Part shown: positions 21,278 to 30,025 of the stretch, in pieces | How positions within the stretch are numbered: position 1 is the first letter of the stretch | How the letters are laid out: the number at the start of each line of letters is the position of its first letter | Assembly (NCBI GenBank): GCA_945889475.1 | Contig: CAMDBT010000002.1 | Location: forward strand, 62,001-126,000 | Reading direction: 5' to 3' | DNA length: 64,000 nt | Source of the DNA: Bifidobacterium breve | Lineage (GTDB): Bacteria; Actinomycetota; Thermoleophilia; Solirubrobacterales; Solirubrobacteraceae | Notes under the pieces: model-generated | The model's input: the letters and a program-made list of their open reading frames with translations, nothing else | The model's database searches: none | What the model was told of the DNA's origin: nothing | Translations under genes and position numbers: made by a program

Positions 21278-21730
21278 TCACCGGTCCGCTGGGCCGTCCA
21301 GTGTGGCCGCCTGCCTGAACGCCTGATTAGCGGCAGGGGGGTCATCGGCGAGAAGCCAATTCCCTAGCAACAGCCAGCCGGTGCGGTTGCGTGGTTCGCG
21401 CCGAAGCAGCCGACGCAGATCAGCGGTTGCCTCGGCATGGTTTCCGAGCAGGTAGATAGTGGACGCTTCGAATAGCTGCGGCTGCAGGCTCGCGCTCATC
21501 AGCTGGGCGCCACGGAATTGCTCGAGTGCCTCGCGCGGCCGCGGCGGCTGCTCGGCAAGCATATGGATTCCTCGCGTCTGGAGTCGCTCATCGTGCCAGC
21601 TGACAAGCAGCCAGCTTCCCGCGAGCACTGCGATCAGGGAAAGCAGCAGACGTAAACCGATCGCAGGTCGTGAAAGGGCTCCGGTCACGAGCGGATCGTA
21701 TGCGCTCCGCGCCGGCCGCGTCTGGTTCAC
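21278..21730 (-). CDS. Membrane-anchored TPR-like small protein
   Basis: One N-terminal TM segment then TPR-like helices (HAEATADLRRLLRREPRNRTGWLLLGNWLLADDPPAANQAFRQAATLD). Confidence 0.6.
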   Translation of the reverse strand: MNQTRPARSAYDPLVTGALSRPAIGLRLLLSLIAVLAGSWLLVSWHDERLQTRGIHMLAEQPPRPREALEQFRGAQLMSASLQPQLFEASTIYLLGNHAEATADLRRLLRREPRNRTGWLLLGNWLLADDPPAANQAFRQAATLDGPADR

Positions 21731-21744
21731 TAGGCTCGCGGGCG

Positions 21745-23187
21745 ATGCCCGGGGCGATCAGAGGATTCACCGCTGTCGCGCTGTTGATCGTCCCGACGGT
21801 AGTGGCCTTCTATTCCGGGGGGTACTTTGCCGGCCCTCGGCTGCTTGCCGGAGCGGCTGTCTGGCTAATCGCATTGATTGCTTTTTGGCTCTCCGGCTCT
21901 CCTTTCCCGCGCGAGCGGCCCGGGCGGGTTGCCGTTCTTGGCCTAGCCGCCCTGACTTTGATTGTCGGGCTTTCAATTGCCTGGGCGCCACTGCGGGCAG
22001 TCGCGCAATCCGACCTTCAGCGGCTGCTGCTCTATCTCGGCGCTTTCGTCGCGGCTGCCGCGCTGCTGCGCGGCGCGAATGGCTTGCGGTTTGTCGAGCC
22101 GATCTTGGCATTAGGTGCGCTTGCCGTTACCGCCTATGCGCTCTCGGCGCGGCTGCTCCCGGGGCTGATCGAACAAGCAGCCAGCGCGTCGGCGGCCGGG
22201 CGTCTGGAGCAACCGCTGACCTATTGGAACGCCAGCGGCATGCTCGCCGCCGTAGGCCTGATTCTCGCGCTGCGCATCGCCGCTGACATGTCGCGGCAAG
22301 CTTGGCTGCGATCCGCTGCGGTGGCCTCATCGGTGCCGCTGGGGCTTGGCGTCTACCTGACCTTCTCGCGCGGGGCGCTACTCGGCGTTGCCGTTGGTGC
22401 GACGCTCCTGATCGTCTTCAGCCGCCAGCGGCTCCAGGGCCGCCTGCTGGCAGTTGGCATCGGCGGGTCGGTGCTCGTCGCCGTCGCCGCCGCGCTGCTG
22501 CCGGCTGTACGAACGCTGCAGGGCTCGGTCGCGACTCGCGAGCGCGAGGGGCTGATCCTCTTCGTTGTACTGGCCGTGGTGATGGTCGCTGCGGTCTTTG
22601 CGGCTAGCTGGTGGAGCGCTCGCCCTGATCGTGGTCCACTCTCGGCGCACCGGGCGCTCGCGGCATGCTTGGCGGCTGTTCTGTTGGTTGGCTTCGTTGC
22701 CGCGGCGGCCGGTGACGGCAGCAGCCGAGGTCAACCGCGGTTTGGAGCCGACACGCGCCGACTCACCTCGTTCGAGAGCAATCGCTACGCATACTGGAAA
22801 GTCGCGGCAGGGATGTTTGTTGACAAGCCGTTGGCCGGAGATGGTTCAGGCTCGTTCCGCGTCGTTTGGCGACAGCAGCGCAAGATTGCCGACCCTTCGC
22901 TCGACGCGCACTCGCTCTACTTTGAGACCGGAGCTGAACTAGGGGTCCTCGGTCTACTCGCGCTTGGCCTGTTCATCGCTGGCGTTCTCTGGGCGGGGCG
23001 AAACGTGCTGCGCGAACGCCGCGTCGAAGCAGCCGGAGCTCTTGCCGCGCTCGGGGCTATCGCGGTACACGCTGGCCTTGATTGGGACTGGGAGATGCCA
23101 GCGCTCGCGCTGGTCGGTCTACTGCTAGCCGGCGCGGTGGTTGCTGCCAATGACGAACTTGGCGACGCTGCTAGGCCCGAGTACTAA
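21745..23187 (+). CDS. O-antigen ligase/polymerase family membrane protein
   Basis: Multi-TM; 'RLEQPLTYWNASGMLAA' and 'FSRGALLGVAVG', 'DAHSLYFETGAELGVLGLLAL' typical of Wzy_C; ATG 21745 within ORF 21670-23187. Confidence 0.82.
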   Translation: MPGAIRGFTAVALLIVPTVVAFYSGGYFAGPRLLAGAAVWLIALIAFWLSGSPFPRERPGRVAVLGLAALTLIVGLSIAWAPLRAVAQSDLQRLLLYLGAFVAAAALLRGANGLRFVEPILALGALAVTAYALSARLLPGLIEQAASASAAGRLEQPLTYWNASGMLAAVGLILALRIAADMSRQAWLRSAAVASSVPLGLGVYLTFSRGALLGVAVGATLLIVFSRQRLQGRLLAVGIGGSVLVAVAAALLPAVRTLQGSVATREREGLILFVVLAVVMVAAVFAASWWSARPDRGPLSAHRALAACLAAVLLVGFVAAAAGDGSSRGQPRFGADTRRLTSFESNRYAYWKVAAGMFVDKPLAGDGSGSFRVVWRQQRKIADPSLDAHSLYFETGAELGVLGLLALGLFIAGVLWAGRNVLRERRVEAAGALAALGAIAVHAGLDWDWEMPALALVGLLLAGAVVAANDELGDAARPEY

Positions 23188-23815
23188 GCGGCGTCCCGTT
23201 GCCGGTTGCGATCACCACCGCAAAGCCGTTACCGACCTTCTTGTCCGGATCTTCGGTTTCGACAACCTTTAGCCCGATCCGTTGGCAGAGCTCGACAAAC
23301 GATTCGCAGCTCCAGACCGACCAGTGACGGTCCTCGTCTGAGGTGAAGCCCGCCTCGTGCCGCTCGATCAATTCGTCCGGCGTTGTCAGCTCGCGATCGG
23401 AGTCGAAGGTTCGGTCGCGGTGCGGGACGACGATGAACAGGTATCGACTGGCCACGCGTTCCCACTCCAGAAGCGCCTTGATCGGATCCGGGAAGTGTTC
23501 GATCACGTGTGAGGCGAGGACGAATTCGACCGACTTGTCTTCGAGCGGGAGATCGTCGCCAGGGGCGACGATGTCAACATCAAGTGCGCGCCCCGACAGC
23601 CGACGTTCCTCCTGCTTGTAGACCGTGTCCATCTCCTCGTAGCGGTCGATGTTGATCGCGTCGACCTGAAACCGGTTGTGCGCGCTGCCGCCGATCTCAA
23701 CGCCGCTGAGGTCTCGCAGGTAGCGGGCCGCCAGTTCGTACTCGCCGCGTTGGCCGAGCCACCATCCGACGCGGAGCGGTAGCAGGGCAACTGCGCGGTT
23801 TCGGACTGCTCCCAT
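23171..23815 (-). CDS. Class I SAM-dependent methyltransferase
   Basis: LEDKSVEFVLASHVIEHFPDPIKALLEWERV; internal ATG 23815. Confidence 0.8.
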   Translation of the reverse strand: MGAVRNRAVALLPLRVGWWLGQRGEYELAARYLRDLSGVEIGGSAHNRFQVDAINIDRYEEMDTVYKQEERRLSGRALDVDIVAPGDDLPLEDKSVEFVLASHVIEHFPDPIKALLEWERVASRYLFIVVPHRDRTFDSDRELTTPDELIERHEAGFTSDEDRHWSVWSCESFVELCQRIGLKVVETEDPDKKVGNGFAVVIATGNGTPLSTRA

Positions 23816-23851
23816 GCCGTTCGTTCTACCAGCGCGCGTAGGCTTGGTGCG

Positions 23852-25384
23852 GTGCGGACAGCCCAACGAAATATCAGCGCCAGCGTAATCACTGCGCTGA
23901 TCGGCATTCTCGCGGTCTTGATTGCGACTCCGTTGATCATCGATCACGTCGGCAAAGCGGCCTACGGCGTCTGGACCGTTTCGATGGCGATAGTGATCTA
24001 CGTCGGCATCGTCGAGGCTGGGATGGCACCAGCTGTGCAGCGGTACATCGCGGTCGCTCGAGGCGCCGATGACGATGCTGGCGCGGCCCGCGTCTTCTGG
24101 TCGACGCTGGCCTTCTATCTAGGCATCGGCCTGTTCGCGGCCCTGATCATTGAGCTACTGGCAGCGCAGATCGCCAGCATCTTTAGTTTTCCGTACGAGC
24201 TTGAGCAGCAGGCGACAGAGTTGCTGCGGATTGTTGGGCTCGCTGTCCCGCTTGGAATGGCGATGGCGGCGCTCGCCAATCTGTTACAGGGCCAAGGCAG
24301 GTTTACTTCGATCGCAGTTACCGCTGCGCTCGGGTCGGTTGGGTACCTCACGGCCGTCGCCGTGCTTGTCAGCTGCGGCGCGACGCTCGCTCAGCTTGGG
24401 TGGGCGGTGATAGCGCAGCAGGTCGTCTTGCTGGTCAGCCGTGCGCTGATCGCGGCAGGAAGTCTCCGCGTCAGGCCGGGCTTTGTCAGCGGCGAGGACG
24501 CAGTTGCGATTGTTGGCCTCTCCGCTCGCCTGCAGCTCTCAGTGGCCTCCTTGATCATCAACGGTCAGAGCGACCGCGTTGTCGCTGGTTTAGTCGCCAA
24601 GCCAGCGGTTGTCGGCGAGGTCGGAATCGCCTCCCAGCTAGCCGAGGCAGGGCGGCTCGTTGCGGCCGCTCCGCTGGTGCCGATCTTCAACCGTTTCGCT
24701 TCGCTGCAGGGAGCGCAGGATCGGGCTGCTCTACAGACGGTTTTCGCCAAGGTCGATCGCCTTTGGTTTACGGCGTCGATCGGCGGAACGTTGATCGGCA
24801 TTGCCGTCGCCCCGTCGCTGGTCAGCGGCTGGCTCGGCTCCGGCTTTGCGCTCGCGGGCGCCTTCGCCTCGATGCTGATCGCCGCCTATGGCTCCAATCT
24901 GCTCTTCGGCGTGCGGAGCTCATACCTGCGCGCGCGCGGTAGCGCCGGGCTTGAGGCAAGGCTGGCGGCGGTACTGATCGGACTCAATCTGGCCTTCACC
25001 GTGCCTTTGGCGATCGCCTTCGGCGCGACCGGCGTTGTCGCTGGCACGCTGATCGCCTACATCATCGGTGGCGGTTGGTTTGCGCTGCGATTCGGTGGCT
25101 ACGCGCCGGAGGTCGCTCGGATACCGCGTCGGGCACTGGCTGGAGCGGTTCTCTTGGGCGTCGCTTTTGCACTTGTAGGGGGCAGTCTTGCGGCCTTAGT
25201 AGCGTCGGTTGTACCAGCCGGTTGGGCGCTGTTGCCGATCGGGCTGATCACCGTGGCAGCCTGGATCGGTTTCCTGGCCTGCTCGCTGCGAGTCGTACCG
25301 ACGCGCAATGGGCTGGGCCGGTGGCGCAACGAGTTTGAAGCTCAGTTGGCAGGACGGGCTGAGAGCACTACCCAGTCGCCATAG
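23852..25384 (+). CDS. Polysaccharide flippase (Wzx/MOP-like)
   Basis: 510 aa, ~14 TM, MOP-type N-terminus; GTG start. Confidence 0.8.
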   Translation: MRTAQRNISASVITALIGILAVLIATPLIIDHVGKAAYGVWTVSMAIVIYVGIVEAGMAPAVQRYIAVARGADDDAGAARVFWSTLAFYLGIGLFAALIIELLAAQIASIFSFPYELEQQATELLRIVGLAVPLGMAMAALANLLQGQGRFTSIAVTAALGSVGYLTAVAVLVSCGATLAQLGWAVIAQQVVLLVSRALIAAGSLRVRPGFVSGEDAVAIVGLSARLQLSVASLIINGQSDRVVAGLVAKPAVVGEVGIASQLAEAGRLVAAAPLVPIFNRFASLQGAQDRAALQTVFAKVDRLWFTASIGGTLIGIAVAPSLVSGWLGSGFALAGAFASMLIAAYGSNLLFGVRSSYLRARGSAGLEARLAAVLIGLNLAFTVPLAIAFGATGVVAGTLIAYIIGGGWFALRFGGYAPEVARIPRRALAGAVLLGVAFALVGGSLAALVASVVPAGWALLPIGLITVAAWIGFLACSLRVVPTRNGLGRWRNEFEAQLAGRAESTTQSP

Positions 25385-26958
25385 CGGGTCCGTTGCTCGT
25401 AGTTGGCGGCGATGTAGCGGTCGAGGATCCGAACACCCGAGGAGCGACCTGAGCGGTTCGGCTCTGGAGCATCGGTGGTGGGCGAGTCCCAGCGGACGAT
25501 CAGCGGTGGTTTCGACCGCACGAGGTCGGCGACGATCTCTTGCTGAACCGGTGCGCTGGTCAGAACGCCTGGGGCAGCGATGTCGTAGCGGGTTGGGTTG
25601 GTGCGCTGGGCGAGCACGTAGATCAGGGGTGCGCCAGCGGTTGTGATGTCGGCGCGGCGGCCGACGACGTAGATCGGCGCGTCAGCCGCGGTGTTCTCTC
25701 GCACGTAGCTGACAGCCTGATCAAGCGCAACCGCTGTTCGGACATTCGTGCGCACCGGCTTGGCGACCGGAGTCGTCAGCGCGACTACCGGCTCGGTTAC
25801 TTGGAGCCAGCGCCGAGCAACGCCTTGGACCGTGAGGTAGGCGAGCGAAATCACCGCAAGCGCAGCGAACAGCGTTGCCGCCGCTGCTCGCGCCGACCCC
25901 GCATTCTCTTCACCGCGGCCGCTGCTAGCGCCGCCAATCCCCCAAGCTGCAACGAGCGACGACGCGATCGCCAGCGGCGCAGTGTGGAAGTAGTCGGGAC
26001 GGACCAGCATGTAGTGCGCCATGCCGATCGCGAAGACAGCTCCGGCGATTAGTGGCCAATCACGTCGGCGGGCGAAGCAGAGCGCAAGCGTCACCAATCC
26101 GCTCGCGAGCGTGATCAACAGCGCCAGCGGGAGATAGAAAGGAAGCAGCGCCCCGGCCCAGTCGTCGAATGAGGCCAGCGGACCGTCGTAGAACTTCGGC
26201 AACGGCAGCGCCTGGTAGGCCGAGAAATCCTCAATCGGATAGCGGACGAGCAGATCCCATGATTGACCAAGACCTGCAGCTAGCACGACCGGCAGGTAGA
26301 TCGCCGCAGCGACGACGGCCGCGCTGAGCGCAAAACGGCCGATCCGGCGAATCTTCTCGGGCGTCTCGGCGCCGCTGATCGCCAAGGCAAGCACAACCCC
26401 AGCACCGAGGTAGGCCGCAAACTCGATCCGCCAGGCTAGGCAGAGGCCAAGCAGAACGCCAGCCACCAGCGGCCGACGCTCAAACAGCAGCAGCGCGCCG
26501 AGCGCAAACACCAGCGCCAGCGCCGAGGGGTGGGGGCCGCTCGGAAAGGCCATCGCGCAGATGCTGATAAGCCAGACCACTAGTGAGAGGTAAGGGCCCG
26601 AGCGACGTCGCGCTAGGCGCCACGCAAGCAGCGCTATGGTCGCGTCGGCGAGCAGACGGACGATCCGCCACCACAGCAGCGAAGGGCCAAACAGCTCAAT
26701 AAGCCCTCCCAGCAGATACGGCTGGCCCGGCGGGTAATACCACCAGAAATCGCCGTACGGAACTTGCCCGTCGGCGATCCGAGCCGCGGCCTGGAGCATC
26801 AGCCCTTCGTCGTTCGGTTGGACGCCGCTGAGGATCGTTAGTCCGGAAAGCAGCAGGCCGCCCGCGAACAGAAGCAGTGGAACGAACCAAGCTGGCGCCG
26901 ACCGCAACGATTTCGGTCCGAGCGGACGCGCCGAGCCGTGGGCAACGTCGCTTTCCAT
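25342..26958 (-). CDS. GT-C/PMT-like multi-TM glycosyltransferase
   Basis: 'QPNDEGLMLQAAARIADGQVPYGDFWWYYPPGQPYLLGGLIELFG' typical of GT39-like membrane glycosyltransferases. Confidence 0.72.
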   Translation of the reverse strand: MESDVAHGSARPLGPKSLRSAPAWFVPLLLFAGGLLLSGLTILSGVQPNDEGLMLQAAARIADGQVPYGDFWWYYPPGQPYLLGGLIELFGPSLLWWRIVRLLADATIALLAWRLARRRSGPYLSLVVWLISICAMAFPSGPHPSALALVFALGALLLFERRPLVAGVLLGLCLAWRIEFAAYLGAGVVLALAISGAETPEKIRRIGRFALSAAVVAAAIYLPVVLAAGLGQSWDLLVRYPIEDFSAYQALPLPKFYDGPLASFDDWAGALLPFYLPLALLITLASGLVTLALCFARRRDWPLIAGAVFAIGMAHYMLVRPDYFHTAPLAIASSLVAAWGIGGASSGRGEENAGSARAAAATLFAALAVISLAYLTVQGVARRWLQVTEPVVALTTPVAKPVRTNVRTAVALDQAVSYVRENTAADAPIYVVGRRADITTAGAPLIYVLAQRTNPTRYDIAAPGVLTSAPVQQEIVADLVRSKPPLIVRWDSPTTDAPEPNRSGRSSGVRILDRYIAANYEQRTRYGDWVVLSARPAN

Positions 26959-26999
26959 CAGATCATCGTACGCGACGCTGCTGTCGCTGGAGATGATCG

Positions 27000-28655
27000 C
27001 TACCGGTCGGGTCGGTCTGCCGCTGCGGCCATCTCAGGGCGATCGCGAAGCTCGTACAGCGTTGCGCAGCCGAACCGCGCCGGCGGCCGCGCGAGCAGCG
27101 GCGCGAGCGACCTGTCAAGCGCGCTGACGTCTTTTAGGCGGCAGTCCGCGAGCAGCCAGCGGGCGCGGGACGCGATCACGAACGCTCTCGCCTCGGGCCC
27201 TCTGAGACGTCCTTCGAATAGGTCGTTGGCGGTGATCGCTCGCTGCGACCAGTTGGGGGTCCACGAGAACGGACCGACGTAGGTCTCGCGGCCAGTCCGT
27301 GCTGGCACAAGCAGGCTTGAGTAGCTCGGTGCCAGCACGCCGCCGGGACGAGGGTCGTTCTCGAGCGCGTTGAGCGCCTCAACCTCACCGGGGAATACCC
27401 AGTAAGGGTCGGCCGCCGAGTGGACGCTGTTGTAGAAGACCTCGATCTTGTGCGCGGTGCCAGGGATCGTCAGTAACCCAACGACACTTATGACGGCCCA
27501 TCTGGGGGTTCTGATCGGCAGACTCTGCACACCGATCACGGCGAGGATCGCGAGCGGCAGCATCAGCCCTTGCCAGCTGTGGTACGGGAAGGTGCCTGTC
27601 GGTGCGAGGTAGACGGCGAGAATTGCCAGCGGCCAAACACGGAGCGCTACGTCCTGCCAGCTTGGCGCCTTCAGGCGGTATGCGAATAGGGCCGGAAGCG
27701 CGAGCGGGATTAGCGTTGCGACGACGGCCCACCATGGCCAAGCCCAAAGCGCCTGCGCACCGGCGCGGTTGACCTCGCCGGCGAGCTTCCAGCCCGGGTC
27801 GGCGTGCGAGAGCCAGAAGTAGTAGATCGCAGGCAAGGCTGCTGCCGTCCCAACCACAACCAGCATCAGCCATGAAGGGCGACGGCCGCCAAGACGGGGG
27901 AGCGCCCGAAGCAGCTCGACTGCAAACACGATTGCTGCGATCTCGGCGCCCTGCCAAGGCTGCAGCCAAGTGATAAGCAGTACGCCGACAGCGGACCAGA
28001 TCAGAATCGCTCTGCGGCGGTTCTCGCGCCACCGCTCAAGCGCCAACAGGACGAGCGGGATCATGAAAACTGCGATCGCGGTGAAGAGATAGCCCCAGAG
28101 GTAATGGGCCGACCAGATCTCACCTGTGATGAAGCCGAAGGTGTAGGTCCGAGGCTTCCCGCCCCAGCCGGTCCAGGCGACAAGCGCCACGACAGGCATC
28201 ACGGTGAAGAGCGCCAGCGTCAGAGCCGCATGGCGGGCACCGTTGCCGGTTACGAGCCGGCGAACGTAGAGCAGAGAGCCAACGAACGTGACGCCGATTG
28301 CGACCGGCTTCCAGAGCAGATAGCTAAGGCCGACTGAAAGCCCGAGGTAACGGTCGACGAGGCCGCTGAAGAGGAAGCCGGGGTGGAGGAATCGTCGTTC
28401 GCCGGGCGCCAGATCCCACGGGTTGCCGATCAGGATGTGGTTGCCTGCGTCACGGATCCACCAGAGGTACTGCATCTGATCGGTCGCGAAGAGGCCGTCA
28501 GCGCCCGACAGGTCGCGGCCCTTGCTGGCTAGAGCAATAAGCGGCGCCATCGCCAGCGCTGTCAGCACGATCAAGCAGCCCAGCTCGAACGGGTCTAGCC
28601 CAATTCGTGAGCAGGCGCGACCGATCGGCCCCGGGCGGCCAGGATCAGCGGTCAT
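27000..28655 (-). CDS. Uncharacterised multi-TM protein, paralogue of 32561-34177 (possible GT-C)
   Basis: 551 aa, many TM; shares GADGxFxxDxMQY…DLAPG…HPG…SGL and YLWGYLFTA…QPWQGA with 32561-34177. Confidence 0.75.
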   Translation of the reverse strand: MTADPGRPGPIGRACSRIGLDPFELGCLIVLTALAMAPLIALASKGRDLSGADGLFATDQMQYLWWIRDAGNHILIGNPWDLAPGERRFLHPGFLFSGLVDRYLGLSVGLSYLLWKPVAIGVTFVGSLLYVRRLVTGNGARHAALTLALFTVMPVVALVAWTGWGGKPRTYTFGFITGEIWSAHYLWGYLFTAIAVFMIPLVLLALERWRENRRRAILIWSAVGVLLITWLQPWQGAEIAAIVFAVELLRALPRLGGRRPSWLMLVVVGTAAALPAIYYFWLSHADPGWKLAGEVNRAGAQALWAWPWWAVVATLIPLALPALFAYRLKAPSWQDVALRVWPLAILAVYLAPTGTFPYHSWQGLMLPLAILAVIGVQSLPIRTPRWAVISVVGLLTIPGTAHKIEVFYNSVHSAADPYWVFPGEVEALNALENDPRPGGVLAPSYSSLLVPARTGRETYVGPFSWTPNWSQRAITANDLFEGRLRGPEARAFVIASRARWLLADCRLKDVSALDRSLAPLLARPPARFGCATLYELRDRPEMAAAADRPDR

Positions 28656-30017
28656 CTATCGCCCCGGAGTGAGCGTGCGCCGAAGGTTGCGCCAAGCTCG
28701 GCTGCTAGCCCCACGGAGGCCATGGGTTTCTCGGGTCTCGGCCAGCAGTGGTGGATACTGGGCCAGCGTCACGCGGCGCAGCGCGGCGCGATCGGGTGCC
28801 CCAGTAGCGACCTCGCCGCTGCAGATCGCGCTAAGCGCCTCAGCCGACTGCTTCCAAGTCATTCTTGGCCCTAGACGCGCGATTGCGAGCTCTGCTGCTG
28901 CGAGCCGCGTCGGATCGTCAAGCAGGGCGCTTAGCGCCGCCGCTAGCGCTTCTGGATCGCCGGCGGCGACCGTCAAGCCGAGCCCTTCACGTTCAACCAG
29001 CCCTGAGAGCGTGTCGCCGCTCGTCGCGACGATCGGCAGCGCGGCCCAGATGTAGTCGAGGATCCTCGTACGGAACGCGAGGCGGCTCTCAAGGTGATCA
29101 TGGTGGGTGCTCACCCCAATATCGGCCTCCAGCAGCCATCCACCGCGCTCGTCGTAGTCAACCCAGCCGTGGTTCACGTGCACGACCTCCCCTTCAAGGC
29201 CGCTCCGCGTGAGATGGCCGAGCATCCGTTGGCCGGCGCGCATCGCGTCGAGTTCCTCGCTCGCCGGTCGCCCAATCCCCATCATCACCAGATGGGTCCG
29301 CGGCCCGCCTCCGCGGCGCTCGTCGATCAGGCCGATCGCGTCGATTGCCGTCTCCGGGTCAAGCCAGTTCCAGACGCCACCGCCCCAGAGCACGACGCGA
29401 TCATCGGCAGCGATAACCGGAAACATTGCGCGGATCGGTTGCACCGGCGGCGCTACCGGCTGCTCGCTCGGCAGGCCGAAAGGCACTACATCGATCACCG
29501 AGCGCAGCGTTGGATCGCGCGAGTAGTCCTCGATCCGAACCAGTCCCTCCGCCGCCATCACGCCAAGCCACAGGTCGCGTTGCTGTTCGCTGGCGCAGAT
29601 CACGTGCGAAGCGGCGGCAAGCTGCGCGATCGAAGCGAGCGTGACTGTGCGCTGCTGCCGCCTGCGCGCTGGCGTCGGCTTGTCGCGACCTGCTTCGAGC
29701 ACTTCGAAGACGGTCGGGTTATAGAGGTCGGCGATCAGGCGCGTATCGAGCGACGGCAGCTTCGAGAGCAGCCGCGGCGGAAGCGACTGAGCGATCACGA
29801 AGTCGGCCGCAGCGACGGCCGCGAGTAGGGCGTCGTAATCACCGAAGCCGGCCTCTACTAAGGCGATCCGCTGGTCGCCGGATTGGCTTGGCGCGGGCGC
29901 AGCGATTGTCACCTGATGGGAGTCGGCGAGCACCCGCGCCAGCTCCAGCGCGCGGATTGCCGGACCGGCGACCTGCGGGCCGATCGGCTCAGCGCAGACA
30001 ACGAGTACGCGTGCCAT
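28656..30017 (-). CDS. Glycosyltransferase family 4
   Basis: VVCAEPIGPQVAGPAIRALELARVL, DDRVVLWGGGVWNWLDPETAIDAI, ISTHHDHLESRLAFRTRILDYIWAALPIVATSGD. Confidence 0.85.
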   Translation of the reverse strand: MARVLVVCAEPIGPQVAGPAIRALELARVLADSHQVTIAAPAPSQSGDQRIALVEAGFGDYDALLAAVAAADFVIAQSLPPRLLSKLPSLDTRLIADLYNPTVFEVLEAGRDKPTPARRRQQRTVTLASIAQLAAASHVICASEQQRDLWLGVMAAEGLVRIEDYSRDPTLRSVIDVVPFGLPSEQPVAPPVQPIRAMFPVIAADDRVVLWGGGVWNWLDPETAIDAIGLIDERRGGGPRTHLVMMGIGRPASEELDAMRAGQRMLGHLTRSGLEGEVVHVNHGWVDYDERGGWLLEADIGVSTHHDHLESRLAFRTRILDYIWAALPIVATSGDTLSGLVEREGLGLTVAAGDPEALAAALSALLDDPTRLAAAELAIARLGPRMTWKQSAEALSAICSGEVATGAPDRAALRRVTLAQYPPLLAETRETHGLRGASSRAWRNLRRTLTPGR

Positions 30018-30025
30018 CGTCAGGC

